A stretch of 64,000 bases of DNA from Larix kaempferi (lineage: Eukaryota > Streptophyta > Pinopsida > Pinales > Pinaceae). Both the position numbers and the translations under genes were made by a program. The stretch spans positions 7,287,501 to 7,351,500 of the forward strand of contig BSBM01000151.1 of NCBI GenBank assembly GCA_027924585.1, in the 5' to 3' direction. Position 1 is the first letter of the stretch. Every line of letters begins with the position of its first letter. The notes beneath the pieces are model-generated. The model worked only from the letters and a program-made list of their open reading frames with translations, had not been told where the DNA came from and did no database searches. Shown piece by piece: positions 12,453 through 24,900 of this stretch.

Positions 12453-13710
12453 ATCATTTGCGGGCTCCTTATACAGCTGATGCCACTCTACCAGCGAGAT
12501 TCTCCTTTTTACACTACGTCCACAGTGTATTCAACAAGTGGATGTATGCAGCAATTTCTGCAGATTCTTCTGAAGCAGCTGTAATGCACGATCCAGCAGT
12601 GCTCTCTCTCACGACGGCACTGCAACAAGAGACTTCTTGAATTTCCAGCAGCTCTCTACACCACAGGGGCTCTTTGGCTTCTCCGCGGACCTCTTCACGT
12701 TATCTTCACGGTGGATTCTTCAAACAATAGCACTCACGGCTTCCTTTCTCACGGCTCTACACAGCCCAGAAACAAAATCACAGCACCGGCGCGGTAGAAG
12801 CCGAGAAAAATACCATGTATCTCCTGAAATTACCGCGCCCTAGCAGTGGATGTATCCGCGGTAGTGATGAAGTACCGCTCTGTATCAGTGGAGATGCGCG
12901 CGGTAGTCTGCGTTCCCAGAAAAACACAAATGCGTTAAAAAAAAAATCACCTTTGCCAATGTCTGCGTCCCGGGGTGAGTTTCTAAGCATCGGCGAGCTG
13001 ATAGGTGGTGATGGACGCTCTCCTCCAGCAGGGAAAATCGCTGCTTCAAATATGGCTCGTCCTCTTCACACAGGCCTCTTTACTGGCATTCACGGCTCTC
13101 TTTGTCACAATTGGGCTTCTTCACAATTGATAGCAGCAGATTGAGGCAATGCCCATTCACGCCCTCCTCACAATGGCAACAAGGGCATTCACGGACTCTT
13201 CACTGGCATTCACGGCCTCCTCACAAACGGCCTCTTCACAATGGGCATTCACGGCCTCCTCACAATTTTCATTCACGGCCTCCTCACTGGTATTCACGGC
13301 CTCCTCACAAACGGCCTCTTCGTAATGGGCATTCACGGGCAAAACGCGCGACTCTTACATGGGTATGGTGAAGTCGCCCATGTCGGCAGCAATGGGTCCT
13401 CTGGTCGTGCAACAACGGCTCACGATTACCAACAACGGTTCACACTTATACAAGTGGGAAACGGCTCCTTTGGTTGGGCATGCGGACAGACCGCAATGGC
13501 TCTCTAATGGTCACAGTCTTCACAAGCAACACTTCACGCAGACAGGCCACCAGGCTCTCATAATGGGCTCCCAGAATAGGCCACGAAAGGGCTCTTCTCA
13601 TAGCCTCCAGGGGCTTCACAGCATCCACAGCTCTCCAGGCAATCACAGCCAGCTCTCACGGCTCAATACAACAGGCTCTGTCTCTCAGCCTCTCACAGAT
13701 CAGCACACAG
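12453..13710 (-). other. Copia leader with GC-richer tandem repeats
   Basis: Long untranslated leader between primer site and gag. At about 13157-13345 a 20-24 bp motif (plus-strand core ATTCACGGCCTCCTCAC) recurs about eight times. The minus strand there is open and would read a repeated NAxxEEAV-like pattern, but this is probably fortuitous. Confidence 0.6.
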
Positions 13711-13722
13711 GCTCTGATACCA
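13711..13722 (-). promoter_or_regulatory. Primer binding site (initiator Met tRNA)
   Basis: On the minus strand this reads TGGTATCAGAGC, the standard plant retrotransposon primer site for initiator methionine tRNA. It starts directly at the 5' LTR boundary and so fixes that LTR end. Confidence 0.95.
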
Positions 13723-13967
13723 TATTAACATTGACAGAGAGGCAATGTGGAGCGGAGCACAAGGGCTCGCTCTCATACACAAGGAATGGCCAAACCAATT
13801 CATTTATTAAGTGAGAATTGATTACAATATATAGGTGTAGATAGTCACAACAAACCAAACCATAGATCCAAGAAAGGTGGATCTGAAACCTCTACATGCT
13901 AATCATAGAAAGTACACATCAACCCAATAACTAGATACCTGCCTAGCATTTCTACATTATTCCAACA
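13723..13967 (-). repeat. 5' LTR of the copia element
   Basis: 245 bp, starting TGTTGGAATA at 13967 and ending TTAATA at 13723 on the minus strand. It differs from the 3' LTR at 13731 and 13782 or thereabouts. The non-canonical 3' end (TA) is shared by both LTRs. Confidence 0.95.
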
Positions 13968-15204
13968 ATTGCAGACTATACAAAAATTCTGGAGGAGGGC
14001 GAGATGAAGCAACTTCTAGAAACGTTGCGTCCAGACAACTACACATTGCCAAAATCATACTGGAATATGACATGGAAGACAATTAATCTTATACGATTGT
14101 ATTGTCAATCGAATGTGCAAAACATTGAGACATTCAGAAATTTAAATGGCTACACATATTTTACAGAGATCCTCGCAAAAGTGAACGAATATTTCATCAT
14201 TCACAACTATAGAAACTATACAGATATTAGGAAATTAGACTCTGCTTCTATGAATATTTGTAAGGAAATCCTAAGGCTCCTTGACTTGATTGGCCTGATA
14301 TCATCGGACATAGTTGGAGAAAACTCCATGGGATATGATACGATTAAAAGCTTGATCAACATTATTTGGTATTTTTATTTTTATAATCTCGGTTTTGTGA
14401 AAATCGGGACGATTGTTTTGAGACTTTATTCTATAATATTCGATGAGTTGGCTACCGATACTCTGAATGTTCTCGGATGGCAAGGTTACTTGAACGCTTT
14501 ACAAGGTGAAGAAAGTCAGGGGCCGGTTAGCCTACTTAGTGTTGTCATTAATAAGTTTTCTTTCACCAATGAAAACGGTGAGAGGGATGTAAGGAGTATT
14601 CTTAGTGAAGATTTGAATCACGGAATTGCTATTCTGCGAAGATATTTTCTGTATAGTAATGGCTATAACCATGAGTACGCAGCAGCAGTAGGTGATCTAT
14701 ACGCAGCAGCAGTAGCTGATGCCCTAAGTCTCTGCATCTCAAGGGAGATTGAGATATCGGACGAGAGAGAATTTACGGAAGGACAAATGCGCGAAGCCCG
14801 AACTGAGAGACTCCATAACTCTCAGGCCTTAAAAAAAGGGTTTAAGGCTTATCTATGAAATAATTTCGGTAGGAGGAATGCTAGCTGATATTCTACAAGG
14901 TACCCAGATAGTGAAAAATATCGTAGATAATATGTTGAGGCTGCATTTAACATTTGTATGTGAGAAAGAAGGGTGTATCAAATATGCCTGCTGCGTTCAC
15001 ACCAGAAGAATTGTAATTCTTGTATTGGAGATCCTCCGAAACGTCTCCGAGAGAGGAGGAGTGCTATTTGGTATTGATCCTGTCCGCATATTCTCTGAAA
15101 TAGTTGAGCGCACTACTTCCAAGAATCCCGCGTTCTGTGTTGAAGATTTAATGGATCATTTCTCTCCTGCATTTTGTGACTTCTACTTGAATGGCTGGCT
15201 GTAA

Positions 15205-16724
15205 ACCTTAATGGATCATTTCTCTCATGCATTTTTTTCAATAATAAGGGATTGTGAAAGTTCACTTAGACTTCTCTGCTTGAAACAAATGGACGATGTT
15301 ACAAAAAAAAACCTTATTTCATTGGAGAAATCATGAAATTGTTTTTCTCTTGAAACAAATAGAGCACGTTCCCAAAGAAATCCTTGTTATTTTCGAGAAA
15401 TTATTAAACTGCTCTACAAATTCTTGAGATCAGTTATCATTTGTTTAAATTTCTTAAAGATATCATTTTCCTACTCCGATTTCAAATTTAAGAATCTATA
15501 TAATAATCTAAGATTTTCTTAGCTCCAAGTAGTTAAACGCAATATAAGCTTCTTTTTGGTTTGTTTGTCACCTTTCTGAAAAGTGGCCGAAACTAACTCG
15601 CCAAAACTACTACTTGAAACGTAGTTTTCCTTACTTCTCAAAGTTCGGTTCAATGAGGAAATATTTGGAATGCATTCACGCCCAGTGAACGGTTCCTGTA
15701 TGACTATGAATTCATAAAATTGATTATGAATGGATTCAAAATAATTTACCATTATTAACATATCATTAAAACTAATTAACATATTAATAATTTATCAATA
15801 TTAACATATCATTAGAACTAACGAAGTGCTTAAATGCAATAGCTTCGAACTTTTTTGGTTTGTTTGTCACCTTTCTGAAAAGTGGCCTGAAAAAGATATC
15901 ATTAGAACTAACTGCCAAAACTACTTCTACTTGAAACGTAGTTTTTCTCACTTCCCAAAGTTCTGTGGAATGAGGAAATATTTGGAATGCATTCGGGCCC
16001 AGTGAACGGTTCATGTATGATTATGAATTCATAAAATTAATTATGAATGGATTCAACATAATTTAGAATTACTTATATTCCAATTATTTTGTTTTTAGTT
16101 AATATTTATTCAGTTTTGAATTAGTAATTTAATACGTCTTAAGAGTACATCTATTCACTATATTTTTTATTTTTTATTTTATGTTTCATAGACAATTCAA
16201 ATAACAAACCCATTTTTATTAAAAATATTTGCCTCATTTTTATTTACATATATGTCAATGTACACAAATCTTATGATAAAGAAGAAGAATTCTTGTATTT
16301 CCTTTTATCATAATCACATACTTATATTCATTAAGATAAATAACTATATTTCTTATTATATTCATTCAGATCAATGCCATGTGTAAATCCATAATAGAGT
16401 ATAGAGTAATCGTGAAGATTATTGTGGTGTCCGAGGCAAAATTAATAAGAACTAAAATATGCTCAACAAGTTTGCATTTTGAAGTGAATTCAAATAGATT
16501 CAAATCTAAGGGATTTTCATTTATTTGTTACTTGGATGGAGTGTGATTTGGAAATTAATTGAATGAAGAGAAATTTGGTTTTTTGTCTCACTAAATTACA
16601 ACATTTACTAAAAGTTTTTATTAAGTCCAAATTGTAATATATCTATCATATATCACACAAAAAAATAACACAACAAAAACTCACAGCAAGAGGGGGTGCT
16701 TATCCGAGTAGCGGGTTGTTGAGA
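15205..16724. other. Downstream AT-rich region of gene copy A with internal duplication
   Basis: No coding sequence. A ~240-bp stretch at about 15545-15780 recurs diverged at about 15845-16075 (shared GGTTTGTTTGTCACC and GGAATGCATTC segments). The matching copy B region is 28607-30100. Copy C has lost most of it. Confidence 0.6.
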
Positions 16725-17115
16725 GAGGGATGCCCATTATCCTTGCTATTATTCTTACTCCTAATCGAGGGTTTGAGTCATCTCATTAAAAATGGTAAGA
16801 CTCAGGGGAAGATTCAAGGTATTCAGATTGATTTTAAGATAAGGGACTAAGTTGGAAAATTGGAAGCGGTAAGCAGAACTATTTATTGGCATAGATCTGG
16901 TTATGGGAGTTTAACATTATTATAGGTTGTGTGATTCAATACTCAATCTTCTACACTCCTGTACTCTCATATTTCTTTCTCAGATCTGTCGACCACTTGT
17001 GAGTCACTCTTCGGTTTCTTATGTTTCAAATAGAGCTCGTATCACCATTTCAGATTGTGAGGATGCAGTGATTTGGGAAGGAGTTAAATCTTTTGGAGTA
17101 CTCAAAGGGAAGAAG
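16725..17115 (+). mobile_element. Internally deleted LINE relic at the A/B unit junction
   Basis: 16735-16840 matches the RT segment of the nearby LINE (CPL...LLFLLLIEGLSHLI then GKTQGKIQG). After a gap, 16915-17115 matches the zf-RVT upstream region (5805-6060 in copy A). It spans the junction between units A and B without a break. Confidence 0.75.
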
Positions 17116-18048
17116 CACTACTACATGGTGGCGATGTTTAAGAGGTTTTTTAACACAAAACTACTATTGTGTCTTAAAATTTTATTTTACATGTTTTGAG
17201 AATGTTTAAGACAATTTTTTTAAGACTTGGCATTTCCTCTCAAATATCTATTTTCTATGGCTTTTTTTTTTAGTTACTATTTTCTTACGTGGAAAGTGAT
17301 TTTATGATTTTATGAGGGAGGGAAGCAAAAAATGGTTTTGCATGAAGCTTTGGAAAATTAAGCATCTTAGGTTGTTCTCTTCTTCGAGGTAAATCTCTAT
17401 GCATTTTTTTTCACGTTTTGCATTTCTGGTGAATAGTAAAAATGTTCTCAGAAGCAATTTTAGATACATAAGATAGGGGTTTATGGGGTTTGGTACAGAT
17501 ATGGTTCATTCACTCTATTTGGGGTAATTTTGAAAACTAGAATTCTTCTCGAGCTTGATGTCCGTTAATTAAATGACGATTATTAAACTCTTCATCATGT
17601 CGATCATTAAACTATGTGCAGGATTCGCTCTTGCAGATATGAGGAGATCACGAATATCTTTATTTCTTTTTCTTTCTTTTTTATTTAAATCTTGAAACTA
17701 GGAATTTTTCCAAGACATCCTACTCAATCGAACTCGAAGGATAGAGGTAGGGCTTATAGAAGGGATGTGTACTAATGTGCTTGGTTTGGTGCTAGAACGA
17801 GTTGTTCTCGTTGATGTATAAATGGCATCCGTGTATTCAATAAAGGTATTAGCGGGAAAGTCCCCAGACACAGAATAGAAGCCCGCAACACTCTTACCAT
17901 TTTGAAATTTTAATAAACATACTCCCCATTTTGATAACTGTAACCTGATGGTAAGAAGGTTTTAGAGCCTACATTTCAGGACAAATGAAAGGCAATTGAA
18001 CCAACGAGGAATTTACAATAAATTTTATCTTGTCTAGGCATAAATTAT
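17116..18048. other. Non-coding part of unit B
   Basis: AT-rich, no supported coding sequence. It is repeated at 45061-45986 in copy C. A T-run and two ATTAAA-rich stretches are the only features seen. Confidence 0.5.
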
Positions 18049-18327
18049 GTTCCAGGCGCCAATCTTGATACTGAAGGGCTAGGTTCAGCCACTGCTCCTG
18101 GTCCCGAATAAACAACTAATGTAGAAAAACCAGTCGAGATCTATTGAAAAGCTGGTTATTATCTTCTTGGAGACGGCTTGGATGCATTTGCTTGGAGATT
18201 CCGACGGAACATTTGCAGAGATGACGAACGAGTTCAAATAAAAGCTAGTGAGTGGTGGCGATTTTATCTCATTTTAATAAGCATTGTTACTCTTCCAAAC
18301 GGTTATGTTGATGCATACAAGTTATAA
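18049..18327 (+). pseudogene. Decayed exon of an unrecognised gene (copy B)
   Basis: A 93-codon frame with only two internal stops reads like a real protein, including VPGANLDTEGLGSA, an AGYYLLGDGLDAFAWRF stretch and SEWWRFYLILISIVTLP. I do not recognise the family. Both stops are also in copy C, so decay predates the duplication. Open sequence could also be chance; the composition argues against it. Confidence 0.4.
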
Positions 18328-18422
18328 CTAACCCGTTTTGATATGATTATGAGCTGAGCAGGCTTAGGCCCTTTAGACATAATATGGAGTGAAAAAGCCT
18401 TCCAAACGCCACGCTGACAAAT

Positions 18423-18534
18423 GGAGGAGTGAACAATGGTGAAGGCAGCTGGAAAGTAATGGGAAACAACGTATTTTCCATACTGGAACTGATATTGCAT
18501 TCAGTATTCGAAGGACTCACCATCGGCATTGCAG
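18423..18534 (+). pseudogene. ZIP-like metal transporter exon fragment (copy B)
   Basis: The frame includes ILELILHSVFEGLTIGIAG, which resembles the histidine-containing membrane segment (HSVFEGxAIG) of ZIP-family zinc/iron transporters. It ends at 18534 in a good splice donor (GTAGGT). No clear following exon was identified; the open stretch at 18746-18955 does not look like a ZIP. One isolated exon suggests a gene fragment. Confidence 0.45.
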
Positions 18535-18959
18535 GTAGGTCATTTCTCCTTAAATTTGATTGTACTTTTCCACTTCGAAGTTTCTTTTTTCCTATTTTAG
18601 ATTCAGGTTCAATGTTCGAAAAAGGAGTGTTCATATTTTCTTGAGAAAAGTTGTCTTCCGAGATTAAAAATGTTAAACATTTTCTCTGGAAAAGCTGTGT
18701 TTTTGGATATTAGTTCAACTAGTTACTGTAACCTTTTCCATAATAATGTTATTCAGGTACTGTGATGCCAGAAATATTTTTCCAACATTCCAAGAACATT
18801 TTTCGGTCCTTGGACAATTTGCTTTTCAAGTTACAATTCTATTAAAAAATAAAATTAAAGAGAGACAGAGTTTGCGGTTGAGGATGGTCAAAATGGAACT
18901 CCCTACCAGTCACTCCTCCCAAGTTTGGAGACTACTTTCCCGATTGAGTAGCTAATGAT

Positions 18960-20300
18960 AAAACACTAAAACAAGTTTACAGTGGGTATTCCATGCTGCG
19001 TTCAACTATTGTTGAAAAGTCGGACCGTGAGAACCAATTTCACCATATTTGTTGCTCTAATTAAGTAATGTTTGTAAGAATTCATTAGGTTTTGTGTCAC
19101 TATATATGATGCTTCAGTATGCTCGTAAAAATTAGTTGGGGTTGCTTTGCGTGTGCTAATGGCTATCCATATATTGGATCCCTCTGTGTATTAGTGGTAG
19201 GCCTGCTCTACGAACAAAACTATCTTCCCACATTAGTTGGCTCCGACATATTTTGAAGACCTGCTATTCATGTGTAATTTGATATGCCTAATACACCCCA
19301 TCAAACCAAACCATTGGTTAAGGTCGCGTGCTATGATACCTTGTTAAAAAATGGATACGTTAGGAACAAACTTGGAACCTTCTCTGGCCACTGGTCTCCA
19401 ACATATTGTGGAATAGGACGTTGTGAACCACACTTCACTTCAATGTCAAGTTTTTACCAGTATTCTCGACTTTCAAATGATATGTCGTCGCATTTCAAAG
19501 ATCTAAATTTTATAAATTATGAAATCTAAGTTTATAGAAAATATGGTCAAATCTGATGGTTGATAAATTAGGTGACTATCATATCATAGCGCTTATTTTG
19601 TTTCTTGTAATCGAGTGATATAATCTGTTTTGTTAAATGTTGAAACGAATAATTGTTTTACAGAGCTAAGAAGACCAATACTTTTTACTTTGAATGATAA
19701 GACTGTTGCAGCTGACGATTAAGTAGCCACCAGATTACAAACAGGTGAAGGCATTGGAGAGAAAAGCAACTTGCCATCAGTTTGGATATGCTCATTATAA
19801 GCACGAAATGAGAGTAATCTTAAGTTGTTGTTACTGAGCATAAATGATTTGATGGTTTGTAGTATACATATCGGTTTGATGCACTTTAAATTTTAAAGTA
19901 AATTAAGTAGTTTGTCATATCAATTAAGTAGTTTTTCATTTTTTGAAGTTTGATAAACCAAAATTAATTTGAATGAATATTAATTATCATCATTCTCACT
20001 ATCATAATTTGAAACCATTTGATTATGGTTGAAAAATAAACAACACTTTACATTTTATAATTTGAATTAATTTGTTTTGTTACTTATCATTTGCTAACCA
20101 AAATCTACATATATGGATTGATCTTTACTATTACAGTTGTGGTCTCGTTTTATTTTTAGAGTAAGAAAAGAATATTCGCCCATCCCTTCTTGAGGGCTTG
20201 AGGGCTTGTTTCCTTAAATAAGAGAATTTTTATTTACTGCTCACCGAAGGTTTGTTTCCTTGAATAGATGGATTGAATAAGTTTGGATTTTTGTCTTTCC
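18960..20300. other. Non-coding spacer of unit B
   Basis: AT-rich; no supported gene. The equivalent in copy C is 46898-48238. Confidence 0.5.
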
Positions 20301-20307
20301 TAAACCA

Positions 20308-21945
20308 TTGGAGTCTATGATTGAGGGGGAGCAGACTTGGACTCAAGCTACCCACTTGGGGTGGCCTAGTACCAACCAGGTTAACAAAGTGGGAAGCACG
20401 TGGGTTCTTTTGTTTTTTCTGCTCCTCCTCACATTACACCACTGCATTTCCTCATTTTTTATTTCAATTTTTATTGGGTACTGTCTTTCTTAGAGTTTCA
20501 GACTCTCTCCAACACATGGAGGGGGGGGGGGGAATCTATTATGTCCTTGTGAATGGATCAACCATATTTTTTCGTGTGTTGATGGAGACCTGTCTATCTC
20601 TGGAAGCATGGAGACTCTGCACTTCTTCCCAGCGGGATAATTGGTTGTCTTCTGTTGGGCATCAACTCTTTCCTCGTTCGGGTAGTCTTGATGGTTTGGA
20701 TGGTGGGAGATTCGGACATGTGAGCTCACCCGGAAAGCTACCCTCTACACCTATCTCGAATAATAAGGCTGCGAGGGTTTGGAGAAACCCTAAATCACAG
20801 GGGAGCTACGGGCCTCTCAATTCTAACTCAAACAGCCTTTGAACAGTTATTCAGGGTCATCCAACACACAGTTGGTTATGTCAATCAAGTGGGGAGACAA
20901 TGTAGGAGGTTTGCAAACGAATAAGTTCATCCATAGAGCTACATGCATACCTAGTTGTCTTCATACAGTCCAGGTAACCCCATCACCTCCACTCTCATCC
21001 TAAGTAAGGTCCCCTTCTCTGTTGCACAGTCCCTCGGGCACCCCTTCCCTTAGTGTTGACCTGAGAAGGTATGGCTAGTCCCAACTGCTAAACCAAGGAT
21101 GGATGAGCCCTCATCGGAGCCACCACGAGATCCAAACCACATGGTCTCTCTCCCACTGTGATTCGCTCTTGGATCTCCCTCAGCATTGCGGCCAAATGGC
21201 TTGTACTGGGACTGGATTTTTGGGCTTCGAATCAGGGTTCTCCTATGAATTTTTGGTCATCTCACACTCTAATATTTTCCCCAGGGTTCAGGTCAATGGA
21301 TTCCATGACCATATTTCGCTTTTCATATGAATTTTCTAGGCGACCTTGGCACACTAAAACGTGGCTTCTCTCCAAGTCGTGGTTCTTCGTCCTGCTCGGC
21401 CTGGGTCCTCCATGAAAACTCCTGCCCCCTGGCCAAAAATCCCCTGGGGACTAGGCAGAAGTCCCCCAAAGTGGTCGAGTGGATTATGGGTCAAGAAAAC
21501 CGAGCCCATACCCTCCCTTACAAATTTCAGGGCTTCCGATACTCCATCACTCTCATGGATTGACTTTGTCACCCACTCCCTTAGAACAGAAAGAAATGTC
21601 AGCAAGGAAGGTCAAATGGTTTCTCAAGGTGACATATGCTAGCCTAGGGTTCAATCCCAAAACCCCTCACCTCTCCCAAGTGGATACACACAGACCCCTC
21701 ATTTAGTTGCATCCATAACAAGCCCCTTGGTATTTTTATTGCATGAGATCTGTTTACATCATTTTTACAATTTCCAAGGCTCAATAGCACATGGATAACA
21801 CAATATCAACTACTTTCCGCTTAAAGGTTAGCATTCACAAGCAGGTCCTTGGCCTTGAGCTCCACGCTAGGAATCATACATCACATGTATACAATATTTA
21901 CATTAAAATCCAACACATCCGAAGGCTCAAAATGGGGGTATTACA
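20308..21945 (-). repeat. Unassigned repeat block (copy B)
   Basis: Copy B equivalent of 889-2531, with the same TGTAATACCCC start on the minus strand at 21945. It carries a run of about 13 G near 20520 and lacks about 12 bases found near 1967 in copy A. Confidence 0.3.
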
Positions 21946-21953
21946 CCTGGATA

Positions 21954-24900
21954 TTTCTATCTCTGCTTCCCCTATCGAAGACCATCATGTATCATTAGGG
22001 AACTCTAGCTCTCCTTCTATTGGACCTTTTGATAAATCCCCACTATCTACTTTTGTGGATTTTCCAGATGATAGCGCACACTCTATCCCTATATCCTCGA
22101 TCCAATGTCCTAATGTTACCACCCAGAGGAAAAATGAACCCAATTAATTGGATGGTTCCACTCATAGCAAATGGGTTAACCCTCAGATATCCTCTATCCA
22201 GTCAGCGGCTGCGGCTTTATCTTATGACTCTCCTAATGTATAGAAAATTGGGGCCCTTGGAGCATAAAATCCCTCTGTACAACAATATCCATGATTATTC
22301 TTTGATTCAATACTCAAGGGATTGGAAATTCCCCTAAGCGAATTGCACTCAAAGGACTTTTAGATTTGGTGAAACCAGATATTATATTGTTGCAAGAGAC
22401 CATGACCATTGCTTTTAATGCTTGTTATTTCTTCCTTAAAATCAAGCCCAGCTGGAAATGCTGTGGGTTAGATTCAAACAGACTATTGGGAGGCCTCCTA
22501 TCGGTTTGGAACCCTTCTCTTGTTGAAGTTTATCCCTTTAAATATGTTGTGGGCATTCTTTTGGAGGGTCGGGTCATGGTAATTAATCACTCCATCAATG
22601 TTTTGAACATTTATCAGCCTTATAACAATAGGTGTACTTTTTGGGATCACATTTCATAGTATGCGTTGCTTAACAATCAATCCTTGATTTTTGCGGGTGA
22701 TCTTAAGCTAACGTTATTGTTGGAGCAGATTTCGGGTTACAACATTACTGTTCCACGCTAGGAATCATACATTCTTCTGGAGGTTCGGGTCGTGGGAATT
22801 AATCACTCCATCAATGTTTTGAACATTTATTGGCCTTATAACAATAGGTGTACTTTTTGGGATCACATTTCATAGTATGCGTTGCTTAACAATCAATCAT
22901 TGATTTTTGCGGGTGATCTTAAGCTAACGTTATTGTCGGAGCAGATTTCGGGTTACAACATTACTGTTGACCCATTGGCACAATATTTCATTTCTCTTTT
23001 CGAGAATTATAGTCCTTTTGATGTTTGATCTAACATTATCACCCCTACTTGGTCAAACGCTCGAGCATGTAGAGCAGGATTGGCCAAGCAACTAAATCGG
23101 TTTTTGATGGAAGACAGTGTTGGGAATGCACTTGGGCCTTGTCGTACTTGGACTATTCCGATAGGGGTCTCGGACAACAAAGCTATTGCTCTCCAATTGG
23201 AATATGGATTTCAAATGTTGTTCTCACTCTTACCCCTTTAAATTCAATCGCACTTGGATCAAAGACCCTACATTCGGTGAGTTGGTCGTAAATTTTTGGG
23301 TATCCTATGCTGTTCACAAGTCTAGGTCCCCACTGCAAGTATTGATCAAGAAGATCCAACTTGTTAGAGTTGATGTGGTCAAATGGGAAAAGGAGGAAAA
23401 GAAAGCTAATTCTGTAGAAATGGTGGATATTGAAAGATAAATTCTGGAGATAGAAGGATTGGTCAATGGGAACCTTTTCTCCTCGATCAAGAAGGAGAGG
23501 CTTCTATCTTTGGAATCGAAGAAGGCTAAGATTCTTCACCAAACTAAAGCTACCTGGCGACTTAAAAGCATAGCACTTTGGGTCTCTCTTGGAGACACTA
23601 ATACCAAGTTTCTTCAATGCTATTCCTCACACCATAGAGTCACGAAATTGATATGGGAATTGAGAAACATAGCATATATTCTTGTGAACGATTGGAGAGA
23701 TCTTAAGGAGGAAGCAATCCATCACTTTAAAGACACTTATCAACAAGAGTCAAATGCTATTTTTTCTAATCAATTGAAGGCGCTCTGATTATATCCTTAG
23801 TTATTCACCAATGTTGAAGGAAGGGATGCTGGGAAGGTGGTCTCTCTAGACGAGATCAAAGAAATTCTGCAAAAAATTATCAAGGACAAGAGCCCCGGTC
23901 CCAAGGAGTGGACAATGAACTTCTTCCTACAGTTTTTTGATTTGGTTGGACCATATCTTCATAGGGCCATTGAAGATTCTAGATTGAAGGAAACCACCCC
24001 TACTAACTTGAATACTACCTACAAGACTCCAATACCTAAGAAGGACCTACCGAATACATTCCATGACTATCAGTTGATTTTGCTACGCAATTTGATCTAT
24101 AAATTCATTTCCAAAATCATATCCAACAGGACCAAACCTGTCTTGGAGATTTTCATCTCTTCGGAACAGTGTGGCTTCTTATCGAATCATCAATTTCTGG
24201 AGTCAGACCTGGAGACAATGCGAGTTTCTCAGGAATTCCTTCACTTGGTAAAAGATAAGTACCTTCAAGCCCTTATCTTAAAAATGGACCCCATCAAGGC
24301 TTATGACTATGTGGATTGGTCCTTCTTAGGATTTGTGTTGATTCATGATTACTATTCCTACGAAAGTCACGAACTGGATCATGTCTTGCATATGTTCTAC
24401 ATCTTACGTTGACCTCATCAATGGTTCTCCATCAAGAAATTTTCACACTACCCAGGGGTTGAGACAGGGATGCCCATTGTCCTTGTTATTATTCTTACTG
24501 GTAATCGAGGGTTTGAGTAATCTCATTGGAAATGGTAAGACTGAGGGGAAGATTCAAGGTATTGAGATTACTCGTAACCTCTCTATTACCCACATTCTAT
24601 TCGTAGATGATGATTTAAATTTTGGGATTGACTTGACATTTGAATGGAAATTTTTTAAATGTATTATTGACCTGTTCTGCAAGGCCACGAGGATGTCCAT
24701 AAGTATACACAAGTCTATGTTTCTTGTTAACTGTGCTGATGCAGGACTTATTGCTTCTGTCCGAGATATTTTTCTTTTCCATATGGAGTCTATTGATTGA
24801 GAATTTTAGTATCTCGTATATTTCTTGAAACCCAATTTTTATGAAGAGAAGGATTGGCACTGGTGGATTGATTGGCGCCGGCTGACAGATGGATAAATCA

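Larger units (their letters stand above)
7960..13967 (-). mobile_element. Ty1/copia LTR retrotransposon inserted in gene copy A
   Basis: A 6008-bp element with two 245-bp LTRs (13723-13967 is 5', 7960-8204 is 3' in its own orientation). The LTRs differ at two bases, so the insertion is young. ATTGC is duplicated at 7955-7959 and 13968-13972. The primer site, complementary to initiator Met tRNA, is adjacent to the 5' LTR (13711-13722 reads GCTCTGATACCA on the plus strand). The polypurine tract abuts the 3' LTR. Domain order protease, integrase, RT, RNase H fits copia. LTR ends are TG...TA rather than TG...CA. Coding lesions: a gag frameshift near 12000, an in-frame TAA after gag and one TAG before integrase. 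Confidence 0.97.
7673..15204 (+). pseudogene. U-box-like protein gene, copy A (split by copia element, frameshifted)
   Basis: Exonic sequence lies at 7673-7959 and 13973-15204, matching the intact copy at 27089-28606. A copia element is inserted antisense after codon 95 or so, with ATTGC duplicated on both sides. The left piece keeps the whole U-box-like domain (DPV, YDR, NPYTRQ) and then reads into the LTR and stops. The right piece has a second lesion: an A-run of seven at 14831-14837, where copy B has six, shifts the frame and ends it at 14856-14858. The remainder reopens at 14878-15204. The open frame upstream of 7673 starts with GTG, so the ATG at 7673, shared with the other copies, was chosen. 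Confidence 0.85.
1..16946 (+). repeat. Segmental tandem repeat, copy A (left-truncated by window)
   Basis: This block matches 19420-30335 (copy B) and 47358-55930 (copy C) base for base, with scattered differences (roughly 98% by eye). Position 1 corresponds to 19420, so about 2.5 kb of the unit lies outside the window. It contains a degenerate LINE, a hairpin and a U-box-like gene copy split by a copia element at 7960-13967. The right end runs through a LINE relic into copy B. Confidence 0.95.

Noticed and set aside
7960-13967. Endogenous pararetrovirus or env-bearing element
   Set aside because: Domain order is protease-integrase-RT-RNase H with two LTRs and no extra frame after RNase H, which is plain copia.
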